A stretch of DNA of 55,710 bases from Candidatus Peregrinibacteria bacterium CG_4_10_14_0_2_um_filter_38_24 (GTDB lineage: Bacteria > Patescibacteriota > Gracilibacteria > UBA1369 > LOWO2-01-FULL-3): the NCBI GenBank assembly GCA_002792535.1, contig PFOM01000012.1, positions 1-55,710 on the forward strand. The letters are read 5' to 3'. A program made the position numbers and the translations under genes. The number at the start of each line of letters is the position of its first letter. The first letter of the stretch is position 1. The notes under the pieces are model-generated. The model saw only the letters and a program-made list of their open reading frames with translations, was not told where the DNA came from and searched no databases. Positions 41,357 through 51,577 of the stretch are shown here, in pieces.

Positions 41357-42655
41357 ATGTCAAAAATTACAAAAATTCAGGCTAGGGAAGTCTTGGATTC
41401 AAGAGGAATCCCAACAATTGAAGTTGAGGTTTTTACCGAAAAAGGTTTTGGTAGAGCGATAGTGCCGAGTGGCGCGTCTACGGGAATTCATGAAGCGCTT
41501 GAATTACGCGATGGAGATAAAAAAAGATATATGGGAAAAGGTGTTTTGAAGGCCGTAAAAAATGTTTCTTTAATTGCGGAAGCTTTAGTTGGAATGGATA
41601 GTTTTCAGCAAGAAGAAATTGATAAAAAAATGATTGAAATTGATGGGACAGAGAATAAAAGCAAGCTTGGAGCGAATGCTATTCTGGCTGTTTCTTTGGC
41701 CGTTTTGAAAGCCGCGGCAAATGAGAAAAATTTGTATTTGTATGAATACATAAATCCAAATGCCGTTACTCTTCCTGTGCCAATGATGAATATTATCAAT
41801 GGCGGGAAACATGCAGATAGTGGCTTGGATATACAGGAATTTATGATTGTACCGGTTGGCGGATCGAAATTTTCCGAGGCTTTAAGAATGGGTGTTGAAG
41901 TTTTTAATGCGTTAAAAGATTTGCTTAAAGAAGGTGGATTTTCTGTCGCTGTCGGTGACGAGGGAGGATTTGCGCCGAAACTTAAAGGCAATGAAGACGC
42001 ACTTGATTATATCGTGAAGGCTATAGAAAAGGCTGGATACAAGCCATGGAAAGACATCATGATTGCTTTAGACCCTGCGGCGAGTGAATTTTATGACAAA
42101 GAAAAAAATGTTTATAAAATAAAGGTTGATGGAGTTTCTCAAGAACTTTCAAGTGCTGATTTGATAGGATTTTACGATGTATTACTTCGAAAATATCCTA
42201 TCGTTTCTATAGAAGATTCTCACGCTGAGGATGATTTTGACGGGTTCCAGAAAATGATGAAAGCCACTGATGGTGGCATTCAAATCATGGGGGATGATCT
42301 TTTCGTTACGAATGTAAAAAGGCTTGAAGAAGGCATTTCTAAAGGACTTGCAAATTCCGTTTTGATAAAATTAAATCAGATTGGGACTTACAGCGAAACT
42401 ATTTCTGCGATAAAAATGGCGAAAGATGCAGGATGGACTACTGTAGTTTCTCATAGAAGTGGCGAAACAGAAGATACCACAATTGCGGACTTGGCTGTAG
42501 GAATGGAAATGGGGCAGATAAAGACCGGATCTCTTTCGAGAACAGAGAGAATTTGTAAATATAATCAACTACTTAGAATAGAAGAACGGCTTGGAGATAG
42601 AGCTATTTTTGCAGGAGGAAAGGCGTTTTATAACCTTAAGAAAAATGTTGCCTGA
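41357..42655 (+). CDS. eno: Enolase
   Basis: 432 residues, full length. It converts 2-phosphoglycerate to phosphoenolpyruvate. Visible landmarks: [51 protein letters not shown], the catalytic Glu in [11 protein letters not shown], metal ligands in DPAASEFYD and [10 protein letters not shown] and MGDDLFVTN, the base Lys in [13 protein letters not shown], and [18 protein letters not shown]. It begins 17 bases after the tRNA, perhaps on the same transcript, and its 3' end overlaps nnrD by 11 bases. Confidence 0.97.
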   Translation: MSKITKIQAREVLDSRGIPTIEVEVFTEKGFGRAIVPSGASTGIHEALELRDGDKKRYMGKGVLKAVKNVSLIAEALVGMDSFQQEEIDKKMIEIDGTENKSKLGANAILAVSLAVLKAAANEKNLYLYEYINPNAVTLPVPMMNIINGGKHADSGLDIQEFMIVPVGGSKFSEALRMGVEVFNALKDLLKEGGFSVAVGDEGGFAPKLKGNEDALDYIVKAIEKAGYKPWKDIMIALDPAASEFYDKEKNVYKIKVDGVSQELSSADLIGFYDVLLRKYPIVSIEDSHAEDDFDGFQKMMKATDGGIQIMGDDLFVTNVKRLEEGISKGLANSVLIKLNQIGTYSETISAIKMAKDAGWTTVVSHRSGETEDTTIADLAVGMEMGQIKTGSLSRTERICKYNQLLRIEERLGDRAIFAGGKAFYNLKKNVA

Positions 42656-43505
42656 AATAAAAAAATCACTTGTTGAAAAACTTTTGCCAAAACGAGACGG
42701 CAAATCTCACAAGGGTCAAAATGGAAAAGTTTTGATTGTGGGAGGAAGTTTGGAATTTCATGGAGCGCCGCTTTTGGCCGGGCTTGGCGCACTATATAGT
42801 GGTGCTGATTTGGTTTATTTGTATGTGCCTTCATGTAATTTTGATGTGACACGAAGCATGTATCCGGATTTTATTGTGAAAAAATTTGACGAGGACTCAT
42901 TGCAGGAAAAAGATACTGATACAATTATTTCTTTGGGGAAAGAGTGTAACAGTATTCTTATCGGACCGGGAATCGGCACTCAGGAAAGCAGTCAAAATGC
43001 TGTCGTGAAAATTTTGCAGGATTTACATATTCCAACAGTTCTTGATGCCGATGCGATTTCTTCTCTCAAAAAAATTGATAAATTTCCGTTGCAACAAACA
43101 ATTGTAGTGACTCCACATGCGAGAGAATTTCAAAATCTCGTAGATAAAGATGTCGTAATAGATGAACAAGATGCGAAGTCTGTGATTTTGCTAAGGTCTA
43201 TTTCTATGGACTTGAAACTTAATGTTTTACTTAAAGGTCCGGTCGATTATGTTTCGTCCGAAGAAGGCCATGTCGAGACAAATCATACTGGAAATGCTGG
43301 AATGACAGTTGGTGGAAGTGGTGATGTTTTGGCTGGAGTGGTCGCGGCTTTTTTGGCCCAAGGATGCGAAGGATTTGATGCGGCACGTGCGGCGGCTTAT
43401 GTCGTTGGAGATGCTGGGGACATCATGAAAAAAACAAAAGGTTGGTATTTTTCTGCCAGCGATATTGCGACTGCACTTCCGTTTTGCTTGAATAAATTTT
43501 TGTAA
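42645..43505 (+). CDS. nnrD: ADP-dependent NAD(P)H-hydrate dehydratase
   Basis: 286 residues from ATG 42645. An upstream in-frame ATG (42591) would add 18 residues read from within enolase and is unlikely. Landmarks: [26 protein letters not shown] (KGxxGxVLVIGGS), [26 protein letters not shown] and the signature [28 protein letters not shown], which holds the catalytic Asp. It repairs damaged NADHX/NADPHX. The NnrE epimerase domain often fused to it is absent here. Confidence 0.93.
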   Translation: MLPEIKKSLVEKLLPKRDGKSHKGQNGKVLIVGGSLEFHGAPLLAGLGALYSGADLVYLYVPSCNFDVTRSMYPDFIVKKFDEDSLQEKDTDTIISLGKECNSILIGPGIGTQESSQNAVVKILQDLHIPTVLDADAISSLKKIDKFPLQQTIVVTPHAREFQNLVDKDVVIDEQDAKSVILLRSISMDLKLNVLLKGPVDYVSSEEGHVETNHTGNAGMTVGGSGDVLAGVVAAFLAQGCEGFDAARAAAYVVGDAGDIMKKTKGWYFSASDIATALPFCLNKFL

Positions 43506-43507
43506 AT

Positions 43508-44569
43508 TTATTTTTCGTATTTTGATTTCTTGCCGAAGTGTTTCGACATTTGTTTTGATGAAGATTTTTTACGTTTCATTATCTCCGCGCGTTTTTTCAA
43601 AGTGGCGGGAAGTAGCTTTAAGAAGCCTAAAAAACTGCCCCAAAGATATGGTTCAAAAATTGTTATGTATCCAAACATAAGAATTTTTTTGCCGACTATT
43701 TGGAAAAAATCTTTGAAAAAATTTCCGGGAATTTCATTTTTTACTTCCATCAAAAGTTGATTTCTGAAAGAGAATTTTTTCTGAAATTTGCTCAAATTTT
43801 TGCGGTTTTCCACCACCTCTTTGTTTGTAAATCTTCTGATAACTCCTGTTCCTCTTCCGTGATATGCGATGGCCTTCGGGTAAAATAAATTTTTCCATCC
43901 AAATAATAAAAATCTCCATGAAAGATCGACATCTTCTTTGTACATAAAAAAATTTTCGTCCAAATATTCGTCGCCGATTTTGACGTCTGTAATCGCCTCT
44001 CTTCGATATAACGGGCATGCACCGGAGATTCCAAACACTTCCTGCTCTTGATCGAATTGACCTACGTCTTCCACTCCCTGTCCATCGTCAATTATACGCC
44101 TGCTTTTGTATGCAAACAGGCCAACTGTATCAATAATATTTGTAGGTTTTTTATTTGCAAAATCATACTTGTAAACCTTTCCGGTGATCGATGCAATTTT
44201 CGGATCTTTCTCAATTCTTTCTACGATTTTTTCAAAATATTCTGGAGTGTAAATAATGTCTGGATTCGTAATTACTAAAAATTCCGAATTCCCCTCCATT
44301 GCAATTTTTATTCCTTGATTGGCTGCCTTCGCATAACCAAGATTGTCCTCATTATTTATCACTATAAGAGATTTGTTATGACGAAGTTCAGGATCATGAG
44401 AATAAGTGTCGCGGACAAATTCTATTCCTTCGCGATCAGGTGAATTGTTATCTATAAAAATTACTTCAATGTTTTCGTAAGTTTGACCAAAGATTCCGTC
44501 CAAACATGTTTTCAAAAAATGTGGAGTATTGTAGTGAATTATGATGATAGAGATTTTTGGCTTATCCAT
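43508..44569 (-). CDS. Family 2 glycosyltransferase with C-terminal membrane-associated tail
   Basis: 353 residues from the ATG at 44569. The earlier in-frame ATG (44629) would overlap the metK promoter and lacks homologous sequence. GT2 landmarks are ISIIIIHYNTPHFLKTCLDGIFGQTYENIEVIFIDNNS, NLGYAKAANQG, LVITNPDIIYTPEYF, GISGACPLYRREAI and EDVDLSWRFLLFGW. After about residue 260 there is an amphipathic or membrane-associated stretch and a basic tail. Likely acts on surface polysaccharide at the inner face of the membrane. Convergent with nnrD (2 bases between stops) and divergent from metK. Confidence 0.88.
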   Translation of the reverse strand: MDKPKISIIIIHYNTPHFLKTCLDGIFGQTYENIEVIFIDNNSPDREGIEFVRDTYSHDPELRHNKSLIVINNEDNLGYAKAANQGIKIAMEGNSEFLVITNPDIIYTPEYFEKIVERIEKDPKIASITGKVYKYDFANKKPTNIIDTVGLFAYKSRRIIDDGQGVEDVGQFDQEQEVFGISGACPLYRREAITDVKIGDEYLDENFFMYKEDVDLSWRFLLFGWKNLFYPKAIAYHGRGTGVIRRFTNKEVVENRKNLSKFQKKFSFRNQLLMEVKNEIPGNFFKDFFQIVGKKILMFGYITIFEPYLWGSFLGFLKLLPATLKKRAEIMKRKKSSSKQMSKHFGKKSKYEK

Positions 44570-44585
44570 GGTTGTTTCACAAAAA

Positions 44586-44614
44586 TTGACTTTGCTTTTG
44601 CTTCCTTTTAATGT
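44586..44614 (+). promoter_or_regulatory. Predicted metK promoter
   Basis: TTGACT (44586-44591), 17 bases, TAATGT (44609-44614), 38 bases before the ATG. The leader is too short for a SAM riboswitch, and none is visible. Confidence 0.55.
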
Positions 44615-44652
44615 ATATTTGTTCGGCAATAGTTTACTTATATATTTTTGTG

Positions 44653-45804
44653 ATGTCTACATATCTTTTTACATCAGAATCGGTCACCGAAGGTCATCCT
44701 GATAAGATCGCTGATGCGATTTCCGATGCCATCTTGGATGATTTGATTAAGCAAGATCCAATGAGTAGGGTTGCGTGCGAAACTATGGTTTCAACCGGGC
44801 TCGTGCTTATTACTGGAGAAATTCGCACAAATGGATATGCCGATATTCCGAAAATTGTTCGAAATACCATAAAAGATATTGGTTATACTGATGCGACTTA
44901 TGGCTTTGATTACAAGGCTTGCAGTGTTCTTACCGCGATTGATGAACAGAGTGCTGACATCGCGCTTGGTGTCGATACCGGAGGAGCGGGAGATCAGGGA
45001 ATGATGTTCGGATTTGCGTGTGACGAAACGCCGGAGCTTATGCCTATGCCAATAATGCTTGCACATAAACTTGCGATGAGACTTGCCGAAGTGAGAAAGA
45101 AAGGAATTCTTTCATATTTGCGTCCTGATGGAAAAACTCAAGTAACCGTGGAATATGATGGATTTAAGCCGGTTCGTATAGACACTATTGTTGTTTCTAC
45201 TCAACATGGACCTGAAGTTTCTCAGTCGAAAATTAAAAAAGATGTGATTGAACATGTCATCAAACCTGTTTGTGGAAAACTTTTAGATGGCAAAACAAAA
45301 TATCACGTAAATCCAACTGGAAGATTTATCATCGGGGGCCCTCCAGGGGATAGCGGACTTACCGGACGAAAAATAATTGTGGATACTTATGGTGGAATGG
45401 CGCGACACGGTGGAGGCTGTTTTTCTGGCAAGGATCCAACAAAAGTCGACAGAAGTGGTGCGTACATGGGAAGATATGTTGCGAAAAATGTTGTGGCGTC
45501 TGGACTTTGCAAAAGGTGCGAAATCCAAGTTGCTTATGCTATCGGCGTAAAAGAGCCTGTGAGTATTTTTGTGGAAAGTTTTGGGACAGGAGCTGTAAAA
45601 AACGGCAAAAAAATCTCAGATAGTGATATCGCAAAAATAATAAAAAAGAATTTTGATTTCTCTCCGCAGGGAATTATAAAGACTTTAAATCTGAGGCGCC
45701 CTATTTACAAGAAAACGGCCGCTTACGGGCATTTTGGTAGAACAGGTGAGGGTTTCACATGGGAGAAAACTGACATGGCAGAGAGGCTAAAGAAATCGAT
45801 TTAA
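44653..45804 (+). CDS. metK: S-adenosylmethionine synthetase
   Basis: 383 residues from ATG 44653, whose product begins [30 protein letters not shown] as in the family; an upstream ATG at 44611 falls in the promoter. Also visible: [19 protein letters not shown] (family GAGDQGxMFGYA), [29 protein letters not shown] and [28 protein letters not shown]. It joins ATP and methionine to make SAM, needed by MiaB nearby. The phosphate loop has Cys in GGGCFSGKD where most have Ala, a tolerated change. Confidence 0.96.
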   Translation: MSTYLFTSESVTEGHPDKIADAISDAILDDLIKQDPMSRVACETMVSTGLVLITGEIRTNGYADIPKIVRNTIKDIGYTDATYGFDYKACSVLTAIDEQSADIALGVDTGGAGDQGMMFGFACDETPELMPMPIMLAHKLAMRLAEVRKKGILSYLRPDGKTQVTVEYDGFKPVRIDTIVVSTQHGPEVSQSKIKKDVIEHVIKPVCGKLLDGKTKYHVNPTGRFIIGGPPGDSGLTGRKIIVDTYGGMARHGGGCFSGKDPTKVDRSGAYMGRYVAKNVVASGLCKRCEIQVAYAIGVKEPVSIFVESFGTGAVKNGKKISDSDIAKIIKKNFDFSPQGIIKTLNLRRPIYKKTAAYGHFGRTGEGFTWEKTDMAERLKKSI

Positions 45805-45840
45805 TCAGAAACTTCTATTCTTGTTATGTGTAACGCTCTT

Positions 45841-45870
45841 TTGAGGATAGCAAGGTTTGGCAGATATAAT
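45841..45870 (+). promoter_or_regulatory. Promoter with perfect -10 and no protein-coding gene downstream
   Basis: TTGAGG (45841-45846), 18 bases, TATAAT (45865-45870). Expected start near 45877, directly before the structured region listed next. Confidence 0.6.
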
Positions 45871-45876
45871 TTTTAG

Positions 45877-45990
45877 AGCTCAGGCGCCGGTTGCAAGAAT
45901 TTTTTGATAGTCTTGAAGATTTTTAGTGTACCTGTAGCAAGTTTCGTTGCTAAAAAATTTCACGACGCCTGATGGCAATAAAGTTTTATC
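45877..45990 (+). ncRNA. Possible small structured RNA between metK and the S-layer gene
   Basis: The predicted transcript opens with TCAGGCG (45880-45886), which pairs with CGCCTGA (45966-45972), closing a roughly 93-base fold. Inside, GAATTTTTT pairs with AAAAATTTC with one mismatch, and TAGCAA-GTTTCG-TTGCTA (45935-45952) forms a tip hairpin. A promoter with TATAAT ends six bases before the start. There is no open frame of note. It does not show the SRP Alu/GGAAG tetraloop motif, tmRNA ends or RNase P motifs. No strong T-run closes it, only GTTTTATC. Confidence 0.4.
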
Positions 45991-46045
45991 ATGTCGACAT
46001 TAAGGAATCGTTAAAAAAAGTTAAGATTTTTATAAAAAGATTTTC
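45990..46045 (+). repeat. Copy 1 of a ~55-bp promoter-like intergenic element
   Basis: This stretch aligns with 52252-52308: CATG-CNACATTAA-GAAT-GTTAAA, then a TTAA at 11-base spacing, then an identical TATAAAAAGATTTT. It reads as TCGTTA, 17 bases, TATAAA on the plus strand, but it points toward the terminator and 3' end of the minus-strand S-layer gene. Confidence 0.55.
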
Positions 46046-46073
46046 ACAAAAAACCCCTCGGAATGGAGGGGTT
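46046..46073 (-). terminator. Rho-independent terminator of the S-layer gene
   Basis: On the minus strand AACCCCTC (46073-46066) pairs perfectly with GAGGGGTT (46059-46052) around a 6-base loop, followed by TTTT. It begins 15 bases after the stop codon. Confidence 0.85.
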
Positions 46074-46087
46074 CCGGAGAATGGCTT

Positions 46088-49000
46088 TTATTCCGCTACA
46101 CCAAGAAGGTTGGCGAACATTTTGTATAGCATTTTTGCCGCTTTTGCTCGAGTAATCGTTCCGTTGGCATAGAGACATGTGCCTTTTTTACATTCAGTCC
46201 CAGTGATAAATCCTTTTGCGCTTGCCGCCGCAACATCCGGCGCATACCAAGCCTCTGCGCTTACATCGTTGAATTTGATATTTGTGAGATCTTCTTCAAG
46301 TGCTTTTATTTCTTCCACTTCGTCCGGCACCGCCAATTTGTATATATTCATTGCGAATTTCAAGAATTCCGCTTTGGTCGGGAATGTTTCCGGACCATAT
46401 GTACTTACTTTATCACTTACCAATTTCATATCCTTCATTTTTTGGATATATCCCGCATACCATTCATCTTTTGGAACGTCTGAATATGGGTTTTCATCAG
46501 GACTTTCCGCCGGATCATAGAATCCTAATACTCGATAGAATACCGCAGCAACTTCAGCTCGACTGATGCTCTTGTTTGGCTCAAATGTGCCGTCTGCATT
46601 TCCTTTAAATATTCCGGCTTTCAGCATTGCTTCAATGAAAAGTTTTTCCGGTGATTCTGTAAGTTCTTTAAGGTCTTGTTCCTTCTTGGTTTGCTCTGTA
46701 GGTGGAACTATTTCTTCTGCGGCGGGTACTATTTCTTCCGCTGCTGGTGCTGCTTCTTCTGCTGCTGGTGCTGCTTCTTCTGCTGCAGGTGCTACTTCTT
46801 CCGCTGCAGGTGCTACTTCTTCCGCTGCAGGTGCTGCTGACTGTGAACCTGAATCTCCTCCACTATCTCCAGCGGCCCCTTTTAAGAAATAGCTTATTTC
46901 TGAACTTGCCGTTCCAACATTACCGGCTATGTCCACACCGTATCCTTTTGTATAGTAAGTACTTCCTTCAGTGAGTCCTGAAATATTTGTTGTTACAGTT
47001 GAGATTGTTGATAAGGCTGAAGCATCGGTAACTTTCCATAAACTGCTTGCAAGTCCTACTCCTGAAGATGTGCCGTATGCAAACATGTAGCTTCCAAAAT
47101 CGGCTAACGTAGCGTGTGCATTCCAATTTATAATTGCGGTATCTGAACTATTTATTCCTCCATATGTTACATTTGTAATTTGGCTCGGTGGAGTCGCGTC
47201 CCATGCTGTTGTAGATGCCACTACCGTAGTTGTTGCTACTGCGTTTGGCGTTGTTGCCAAATCTTGTACATCAAGTACGTTGGCTATCGGTGTCATTGTT
47301 GGTGTCGTCGGTGCTGTTGCTCCCGCCAAGAAAAATGATCCTGAAGTATTATTGAATGTGATTACTATTGTCGTTGCGTTTCCGCTATTTGTGAGAGCTA
47401 CGTTGTTTGCTGTTGCAACATTGTTTGTGAAATCACTTGTTCCATCCCATGCTACTATTCCAGCTATTGTTTTTGCTGTCGTCATTGCTCCAAGTGTTGT
47501 AGTGCTTGTCGCCGAAGATCCTGATGTTATTTCTCCTGTCGCTCCATCTCCTCCCGTGTAGATGGCCAATTGCTCGGAATAGGTGAGTGTTAAAATATTT
47601 TTATTTGATGCTGTGTCGAATACTGCGGCTGTGACTACCGGTGATGCTGAGTCCACTTCATTTCCGCTACGGTCTACGGTGTCGATCGTTCCACCTATCG
47701 TCGTCTCCAAAAGATTTCCAGCTAAATCCGTGAAGGCAGGCGAGTTTGCTGTACATAGGAAAAGTCCGTCTGAAGCCGCCGTTCCGACTGTCGCGTCGTC
47801 TGTTGTTCTGTTAAATTGTTTACTGATCGCATCAGCGGCTGATGAAAATGTTCCACCTCCACCCGCCAATGTGCAATTATTGTCCGCTATTGATGCTCCC
47901 CGCATTGTTTCGCTAAATGTGATTGTAGCTCTATCTATGCTTCCGTTTATTGTATTTTCTGAATATGTGATTCCTGTTGTGGCTGTGATTGTAGGTTTTG
48001 TAAGATCCCATGCTCCTGTGATTGTTGGGGATGTCCCCACTGTTGTTGTGGCTACTGCGAGTTGACCTCCTTGATCTCTTAATACAGTAGAGTCTGCTTC
48101 AGGCGTGAATGTATTATCCGCTGCTGGTGCTGTTGTACTTGTTGAAGTGAAATATCCTCCAGTCTGATCATTGAACGTGACTGTAAGGATTTTGTCAGTT
48201 GCATCTAACGAAATAGAATTGTCTGTCACTGCATTATTGGCTATATTCCCAACTGTTCCTCCTGCCCATGCTCCTATTCCATCTATCGTTCCCGCCAATG
48301 TCATTTCTCCGAAATCGGCATCTGATGCTTTTGTTCCATCCGCATTTGTATACCAACTGCCGTCCGTGTTGAATTCCACCGCTTCGGAATATGTGATTGT
48401 AGTTATATCCGCTCCGCTTGATGTGTCTGTCGCGATTGAGATAATGATCGGCGCAGCTCCATCTGTAATATTTTGCGCAGATATATTTCCTGTATTGTTG
48501 GTACCGTCATTTACACTATTTGATGTTCCTCCTGCCGCTGTATACGCAACTGTTGGGGCCATTGCGCCTCCTGTCACATTTACCGTTCCTGTCAGAGTCA
48601 ACCTTACGTCTGCTCCAACCGCCACTCCAGCCGTTTCATTTGTTAGGGCCACTGTTCCCGCTGTTATCGTCCAGTCCGCATCATCCCATTCATTCAAAGT
48701 CACAGTTTCTGAAAATGTAATATCAAGTCTGTCTATTGTTCCATCTGTATTCATGTCTTTGTATGCAGAACTTACGTATGCTGGAGCCGCTCCATCTATT
48801 GCAACTGCTGATGCTCCTTCTATTACCGCATCTACTCCCGCTAAATCCGCGATGTTTCCGGTGATTTGAAGTTTTAGTAAATTACTTGTATCGTTTGGAG
48901 TACAGTCACTACATCCGAAAAATAATGTGGTGTCGTCTGTGGTGTCACCATATACCGATGTTAAAGCTGTATTATCATTTAGGGTTATGACAAAATCTCC

Positions 49001-51421
49001 CGCGACAGCTGTACTTGCATCCATGGATTCTGTAAATGTTGCGAGGATTCCATCCATTGTTCCGTCTGTTATTCCCGCCGCTCCAGCTGAATCATCTGTA
49101 TCTTTTGTGACACGGGATAGGATTACCGCACCTGCTCCATCCGTGATTGAGGTTACAGCTATGTTTGCAAGATCGTTTGGGGTTAATGCTTGATCTTTCA
49201 CCCTGTTCGCCGCCGTTACGCTCTGAGTGTACGTGTATGTTGGCTCCGTTCCTCCGCTTACTCCGGTGAGATCTGTTGTGGCTGACATTGTAAGAGTAAG
49301 TGTTGCTGTTCCACTACCTTCTACTATTGTAGGGGATCCGGCAAATCCTGATAAATCATTTGCAACAGCTACAATTTGAGATAAATCACTACCATTCCAT
49401 GTAACATTTTCAGAAAAACCCAAGACTAATGTGTCGACTGATCCGTCTTCTCCGTTATCCGTATATGTCATGGTCGTTACTATCGGCACCGCTGCATCCA
49501 GTTCAGTTATATCCGCTGAAACAATAGTTCCCGGTGTAAGTGTATTTAATAAATTCCCTGCTCGATCAGTGATAAGTGTTGTTGAGCCGGAGTATAATAA
49601 ATCCGATGTTACTGCGCTATATGAGGTATCAACATTTCCGGTATCATTTGTCCTACTGAATGTTGTTGTTTCATCGTTTGCTGTTCCTGTAGAGAATGTT
49701 CCTGTCGCAACACCTATTGTTCCCAATGTTGCGTCAGCATCTGTTATTGATTCATCTTTTATACTTTCAGAGAACAACACTATCGCTTGATCTATTTTCC
49801 CGTTTGTTCCTGTGGCATCACTTACCGTTACCGAGGATAGATTCGGCTTTGTTAAATCCCATGCGGCACTTGAAGTAATTGTGGATTGGATAGACGTTGA
49901 TTCTATGCCGTTTCCGGTGTTTGGTTCAAAGTCTGTCACATATATTCCTACCGCATTTGGAGTAAAGGTATCGGATGGTTCTGTGGATGAAGTTGCATTT
50001 AAATATCCACCTGTTTGTCCGGCCAGCATAATTGAAAAACTCGATAAATCTCCGTTTTCCAAAACTGTATTTTTTGTCGTTTGGGATGCTACATCTCCTG
50101 TTGTTGCAAATGAACCAAAGCCATTTATCACTCCCGGAGAAGTTACATCTCCCACCAATGCCGTACTTGCCGCAAATTCAGACATAGAATCCCATGTGCT
50201 TATTTTTACATTTTCACTGTATGTAATAGTAACATTGTTTCCGCTAAATCCACCTGTGTCTTTATCTATGCTTAGAATTACAGGATTTGTGTTGTCCGCC
50301 ATGTTTAAGACTGTTGCGGCGATACTTCTGCCCCATGGATCGTAGATGGATGTCGCGTCAAATCTTTTTATGGTATCGACTGTTGCTGTTGTTAAGTCCG
50401 CCGCCTCTAAATTTGCACTAAAATATACGACAGCCCACTTCATATTCGGAGTTTGGTTTACCGAGGATATCAATTTTCCTCCACCTCCGGTATCTGTATA
50501 TAAAAAGTCTGTACCTTCTAACGTCGCTGTCATGTCTGGATTTGAAGCGTTGAACATAGGATAATTAAATCTTACAAGGGCTCCTCCATCCCCCACAGCT
50601 GCGTCAGCATATGTTGCGGCATCATCTGTATGAACTTTTGAATAGTCAGCTGAAAATAAAGACATATTTACTAATGCTTTTGGTGTTCCCATTGCCGAAG
50701 CATTTCCTAATGCATCGTATACAGATGCCCCTGTTGCAAAATCAAAAGTATCTACGGTATCACCGTCTACGGCTAATGTTGCACATTTTTCCAATATGAA
50801 GTCTGCCCCTGCAGAGGTTACTTCCAAATCTACAAATACATCACAACCTGCCGCGTTTCCGTTTGCTAAGGAAAGGGCATTATAGTTTAAAGCTGTAGAT
50901 GCTGCGGCATCACCGAAAACCGGTTCGTCAAAGCCTATATAAACCCATTGGCTTCCTGTTACAAATTCTCCATGTTCCCCGAATCCTTCGCTTGCTATTG
51001 GACCTGATGTATCTGATGATAAAAATGTAGTTTTTTCACTTAATGCCCCGCCTACGGTGAAGATGCTGTTTGCTGTTGCCGCTATTGTACAAGTTGCCTC
51101 TGTTGCTCCGGCTGCACCTGCCATGTCTAGAAGTACCCATGTGCTTCCGGGGCTTGAGATATTTATTCCTGCAATCGTAGGGCTAGTTGAAAAGTCACAA
51201 GTCCCTCCCATTTGAAAATCGCCAACCGTTAATGCTGTAGTGTGTCCCGTGTCCCCCCAAACCGGAACATTGAACTTTACCATGATTTTTGTTATTCCTG
51301 TTTTATATGTTGCGGAGGTTATTGCGGGAGTTGTTCCTGCCGCAAATGCAGTCATGGAAGTCGCGATCAAAAGTGCCGTTGCAAAAATTGCAATAATGAA
51401 TAGTTTTGTAAAATTCTTCAT
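46088..51421 (-). CDS. S-layer-type surface protein with Ig-like repeats and three SLH domains
   Basis: 1777 residues. A Sec signal peptide ends near AFA-AGTTP (residue ~28). The bulk is a chain of roughly a dozen beta-sandwich modules recognisable by the recurring strand pattern ITYSENV / LTFSETV preceded by DGSIDRATI-type segments. A fibronectin III-like module lies at about 1415-1515. An Ala-Pro-Glu spacer of 7-residue repeats (APAAEEV; about 1525-1575) leads to three SLH domains (about 1588-1777; GIFKGNADGTFEPNKSISRAE, NPYSDVPKDEWYAGYI, KFNDVSAEAWYAPDV). SLH domains bind cell-wall polymers, so this is probably the main surface layer or a large adhesin. It has its own promoter and terminator. 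Confidence 0.93.
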   Translation of the reverse strand: MKNFTKLFIIAIFATALLIATSMTAFAAGTTPAITSATYKTGITKIMVKFNVPVWGDTGHTTALTVGDFQMGGTCDFSTSPTIAGINISSPGSTWVLLDMAGAAGATEATCTIAATANSIFTVGGALSEKTTFLSSDTSGPIASEGFGEHGEFVTGSQWVYIGFDEPVFGDAAASTALNYNALSLANGNAAGCDVFVDLEVTSAGADFILEKCATLAVDGDTVDTFDFATGASVYDALGNASAMGTPKALVNMSLFSADYSKVHTDDAATYADAAVGDGGALVRFNYPMFNASNPDMTATLEGTDFLYTDTGGGGKLISSVNQTPNMKWAVVYFSANLEAADLTTATVDTIKRFDATSIYDPWGRSIAATVLNMADNTNPVILSIDKDTGGFSGNNVTITYSENVKISTWDSMSEFAASTALVGDVTSPGVINGFGSFATTGDVASQTTKNTVLENGDLSSFSIMLAGQTGGYLNATSSTEPSDTFTPNAVGIYVTDFEPNTGNGIESTSIQSTITSSAAWDLTKPNLSSVTVSDATGTNGKIDQAIVLFSESIKDESITDADATLGTIGVATGTFSTGTANDETTTFSRTNDTGNVDTSYSAVTSDLLYSGSTTLITDRAGNLLNTLTPGTIVSADITELDAAVPIVTTMTYTDNGEDGSVDTLVLGFSENVTWNGSDLSQIVAVANDLSGFAGSPTIVEGSGTATLTLTMSATTDLTGVSGGTEPTYTYTQSVTAANRVKDQALTPNDLANIAVTSITDGAGAVILSRVTKDTDDSAGAAGITDGTMDGILATFTESMDASTAVAGDFVITLNDNTALTSVYGDTTDDTTLFFGCSDCTPNDTSNLLKLQITGNIADLAGVDAVIEGASAVAIDGAAPAYVSSAYKDMNTDGTIDRLDITFSETVTLNEWDDADWTITAGTVALTNETAGVAVGADVRLTLTGTVNVTGGAMAPTVAYTAAGGTSNSVNDGTNNTGNISAQNITDGAAPIIISIATDTSSGADITTITYSEAVEFNTDGSWYTNADGTKASDADFGEMTLAGTIDGIGAWAGGTVGNIANNAVTDNSISLDATDKILTVTFNDQTGGYFTSTSTTAPAADNTFTPEADSTVLRDQGGQLAVATTTVGTSPTITGAWDLTKPTITATTGITYSENTINGSIDRATITFSETMRGASIADNNCTLAGGGGTFSSAADAISKQFNRTTDDATVGTAASDGLFLCTANSPAFTDLAGNLLETTIGGTIDTVDRSGNEVDSASPVVTAAVFDTASNKNILTLTYSEQLAIYTGGDGATGEITSGSSATSTTTLGAMTTAKTIAGIVAWDGTSDFTNNVATANNVALTNSGNATTIVITFNNTSGSFFLAGATAPTTPTMTPIANVLDVQDLATTPNAVATTTVVASTTAWDATPPSQITNVTYGGINSSDTAIINWNAHATLADFGSYMFAYGTSSGVGLASSLWKVTDASALSTISTVTTNISGLTEGSTYYTKGYGVDIAGNVGTASSEISYFLKGAAGDSGGDSGSQSAAPAAEEVAPAAEEVAPAAEEAAPAAEEAAPAAEEIVPAAEEIVPPTEQTKKEQDLKELTESPEKLFIEAMLKAGIFKGNADGTFEPNKSISRAEVAAVFYRVLGFYDPAESPDENPYSDVPKDEWYAGYIQKMKDMKLVSDKVSTYGPETFPTKAEFLKFAMNIYKLAVPDEVEEIKALEEDLTNIKFNDVSAEAWYAPDVAAASAKGFITGTECKKGTCLYANGTITRAKAAKMLYKMFANLLGVAE
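46690..46850 (-). repeat. 21-bp tandem repeats encoding the APAAEEV spacer
   Basis: Six to seven copies of a 21-bp unit, with the product repeating A/V-P-A-A-E-E-V/A/I. Copies differ by a few bases and come in similar pairs, as expected from slippage-driven expansion. Copy number is likely to vary between strains. Confidence 0.9.
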
Positions 51422-51493
51422 AGCGGTGAGGGATTTAATTTTTTAAATTGGTGCGTTTATGCTTTAACGGCGCACTTTTTCGTGTTTTGTGTA

Positions 51494-51522
51494 ATTTTAC
51501 ACCAAAAGAAGCGGAAAGTTAA
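51494..51522 (-). promoter_or_regulatory. S-layer gene promoter and structured leader
   Basis: On the minus strand TTAACT (51517-51522), 17 bases, TAAAAT (51494-51499). The leader of about 66 bases contains GTGCG...CGCAC (51451-51475), a hairpin that could stabilise the mRNA. No Shine-Dalgarno precedes the ATG. Confidence 0.6.
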
Positions 51523-51577
51523 ATTTGATTGGAATGATTTTGTTGACAGAAGTTGGAGGTGTGGGGGCTAAGAGGAA

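Noticed and set aside
45877-45990. SRP (4.5S), 6S or tmRNA identity for the structured region
   Set aside because: The conserved SRP loop (GGAAG...GCAG), the tRNA-like ends of tmRNA and the large open bubble of 6S are not seen.
45990-46045. This element as the promoter of the S-layer gene
   Set aside because: It points the other way and lies past the gene's terminator; a better promoter lies at 51494-51522.
48171-48869. Long plus-strand open frames inside the S-layer gene
   Set aside because: They are antisense to a well-supported gene; the biased codons of the Thr/Ala/Val-rich repeats leave the opposite strand open.
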